Shown in pieces: positions 33,668 to 35,046 of a stretch of 35,046 nt of DNA. Position numbers and translations under genes: made by a program. The stretch's first letter is position 1. Each line of letters opens with the position of its first letter. This DNA comes from Eubacterium sp. (GTDB lineage: Bacteria > Bacillota > Clostridia > Peptostreptococcales > Anaerovoracaceae): NCBI GenBank assembly GCA_017511535.1, contig JAFWJS010000010.1:1-35046 (forward strand), read 5' to 3'. A model generated the notes under the pieces. That model saw only the letters and a list, made by a program, of their open reading frames with translations, was not told the DNA's origin and made no database searches.

Positions 33668-34255
33668 TTACTTATCTCCGCCTTCTTCTTTCGGTTCTTC
33701 TTTATTATCGTCTCTTGTCTCATACAGCCAGTCTTCACCGTTCTTGGTGCGTACGGCCATATCCTTCAGCTCATCACGGTTCTTCTGTAATTCCTGATTG
33801 ATCTCCTCAAAGCTCTTTTCAAGATACTCATACATCTGAGAAGCGTATTTGACGTTAAGATTATCTACTTTGTCCTGCATATCATAAAGGACTTTATCGA
33901 GATAATCATATGTCTTCATCTTGAGGACTCTGGAGTAGTCGTCAGCCGCGTCGTTTATCGCGTCGGCTCTCTTCTTTGCCTTGAGAGTTATGTCGTTATT
34001 GTCAACAAGGAATCCGGCCTGCTTCTTGGCCTCGTTGATTATCTTCTCATATTCATCTTTTGCGTCTGCAAGGATACGCTCTTTTTCGTCCTTCAGCCAT
34101 TTGGCCTGCTTGACATCTTCAGGAAGCGCTTTCCTTATGTCATCTACTATCTCAAGAACTTCGCTTGATTCGACCATTATTTTTCCTGTAAGCGGTACAT
34201 TAGGTGCAGTGTCGACGATTTCTTCAAGTTCATCAAGAAGATCGAGTACTGTCAT
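33668..34255 (-). CDS. Conserved coiled-coil protein of unknown function
   Basis: The protein has 195 residues, very rich in Asp, Glu and Lys, with no membrane span or signal peptide. Long helices from about 40 to 175 look like a coiled coil, resembling the b-subunit of ATP synthase or DivIVA-like proteins in composition only. The N-terminus (TVLDLLDELEEIVDTAPNVP) and the tail (about 178-195, acidic) flank it. I do not recognise a characterised family. The position between coaD and tmcAL is a place where Clostridia often carry such a gene. ACGGAGG precedes the ATG. It could be a scaffold or a cell-division-associated protein, but that is a guess. Confidence 0.8.
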   Translation of the reverse strand: MTVLDLLDELEEIVDTAPNVPLTGKIMVESSEVLEIVDDIRKALPEDVKQAKWLKDEKERILADAKDEYEKIINEAKKQAGFLVDNNDITLKAKKRADAINDAADDYSRVLKMKTYDYLDKVLYDMQDKVDNLNVKYASQMYEYLEKSFEEINQELQKNRDELKDMAVRTKNGEDWLYETRDDNKEEPKEEGGDK

Positions 34256-34275
34256 TGCTGTTTCCTCCGTATATC

Positions 34276-34758
34276 TTATTTATATTTCTCAGTTATTCTT
34301 TCAAGGACAATTTCAGGAACAAGCCCTTCGACATGACCTTTAAGAAATGCTACTTCTTTTATCATCGTGGAACTGATGAATGAATATTCCGGACTTGTCA
34401 TCAGGAATACTGACTCTACGCCTTCGTTGAACAATCTTGCGTTCATCTGTGCCATCTGTATCTCATACTCGAAATCAGAAGTGGCTCTGAGCCCTCTTAC
34501 TACTGCGTCAAAGCCGCATCTGTTCACATAGTCAGCCAGCAGACCGCTGAATGTATCTACCCTGACATTGTCTAGATCCGCTGTTACATCAGCGATCATC
34601 TCAACTCGTTCCTGTTCAGTAAAAAGACATTTCTTGCTCGGGTTGGTGATCACGCCTACGGTGAGCTCTTTGAACATCTTAGAGGCTCTTTTGATGATAT
34701 CCAGATGGCCGTTGGTCATGGGGTCAAACGAGCCGGTATACAGCGCTTTACCAGTCAA
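34276..34758 (-). CDS. coaD: Phosphopantetheine adenylyltransferase
   Basis: The protein has 160 residues. It carries the nucleotidyl transferase motif GSFDPMTNGHLDI (9-21, with Asn16-Gly-His18), RGLRATSDFEYEIQMA and the ATP-binding SSTMIKEVA. It makes dephospho-CoA from phosphopantetheine and ATP, the fourth step of CoA synthesis. The start codon is TTG at 34758 with GGAGG about 8 nt ahead; no ATG is available at the expected N-terminus. It follows rsmD by 18 nt, the standard rsmD-coaD pair. Confidence 0.95.
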   Translation of the reverse strand: MTGKALYTGSFDPMTNGHLDIIKRASKMFKELTVGVITNPSKKCLFTEQERVEMIADVTADLDNVRVDTFSGLLADYVNRCGFDAVVRGLRATSDFEYEIQMAQMNARLFNEGVESVFLMTSPEYSFISSTMIKEVAFLKGHVEGLVPEIVLERITEKYK

Positions 34759-34776
34759 AACAATACCTCCGGTAAT

Positions 34777-35046
34777 TCATTGATCCGTGTGCTTTCTGTA
34801 TATGCTGAGTGCGGTCTTGCCGTATTTCTTTTCCTTGATCCTGTCAAGAAAGCCGGTGGTTTCCGGCATCTCGTTCCTTATATCGTGTTCAGCTATAATT
34901 ATACCTTCATCACTTAATAAATCAAGGATTTCTATCTGTGACAGACAAGACTCATACAGTCCGGACTCATACGGCGGATCGATGAAAAATATATCGACTT
35001 TACCGTCTATCCTTCTTAATGACTTCTTATAGTCGCCGGCGATGAC
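34777..35046 (-). CDS. rsmD: 16S rRNA (guanine966-N2)-methyltransferase RsmD, C-terminal part (cut by window edge)
   Basis: Only the last 89 codons are in the window; the frame is open at 35046. The protein contains FFIDPPYESGLYE, the DPPY catalytic motif of N2-guanine methyltransferases. It ends with GKTALSIYRKHTDQ, matching the RsmD C-terminal strand (YGxTxLxxY). It methylates G966 of 16S rRNA. The neighbour coaD supports the assignment. Confidence 0.9.
   Translation of the reverse strand, partial: VIAGDYKKSLRRIDGKVDIFFIDPPYESGLYESCLSQIEILDLLSDEGIIIAEHDIRNEMPETTGFLDRIKEKKYGKTALSIYRKHTDQ

Noticed and set aside
1..35046. Mobile elements, CRISPR arrays, tRNA or rRNA genes, defence systems
   Set aside because: No transposase, integrase, direct-repeat array, cloverleaf-like sequence or known defence domain was found. 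Gene content is housekeeping throughout.

Overview
The window looks like a core-genome segment of an anaerobic Bacillota, most likely class Clostridia. Signs of this are one-piece PurL (PurL and PurQ fused), an IreB-family protein, a UPF0291/DUF896 protein, a Spo0A-type DNA-binding domain, a four-cysteine L32, strong AGGAGG ribosome binding sites and an SOS box of the GAAC-N4-GTTC type. The exact family cannot be fixed from sequence reading alone. No tRNA, rRNA, insertion sequence, phage gene or CRISPR array was seen. All genes lie on the minus strand except two small membrane-protein genes at the left edge.

Layout from left to right (minus-strand operons are transcribed right to left). 1-320 is non-coding apart from a promoter and two dyads. 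321-1064 holds a plus-strand pair, DUF4234 and DUF2752. 1075-10242 is a de novo purine cluster, purE-purM-purN-(PurO-type IMP cyclohydrolase)-(stand-alone AICAR transformylase)-purD-purL, with ruvX, ireB, alaS, a divergent phosphohexomutase and a DUF896 gene upstream. Its terminator appears to sit inside the convergent DUF2752 gene. 15586-19664 carries a stand-alone Spo0A-like effector domain, comEA, a TIGR03936/DUF2344 protein and a TIGR03960 radical SAM protein with an extra N-terminal HD domain. 19664-21902 is obgE, rpmA and rplU with an L21 leader. 21907-30829 is asd-uppP-ftsK-rimO-pgsA-cinA-recA, with tandem promoters and a LexA box before recA. 31021-31206 is rpmF as its own transcription unit. 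31324-35046 is rsmD (cut by the window edge)-coaD-coiled-coil gene-tmcAL-ackA.

Most of this is housekeeping: purine synthesis, alanyl-tRNA charging, ribosome assembly (ObgE, L21, L27, L32, RimO, RsmD), chromosome segregation (FtsK), recombination (RecA, RuvX), lipid and wall carriers (PgsA, UppP), CoA synthesis and acetate metabolism. The points most worth a second look are a phosphohexomutase homologue with altered catalytic loops, the HD-radical SAM fusion, the receiver-less Spo0A domain next to comEA, the archaeal-type split of the PurH step, an L21 with a helical C-terminal extension together with an L27 that needs no Prp processing, and a purine-operon terminator written into the opposite strand of a neighbouring gene. 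I do not see a clear new defence or mobile system.
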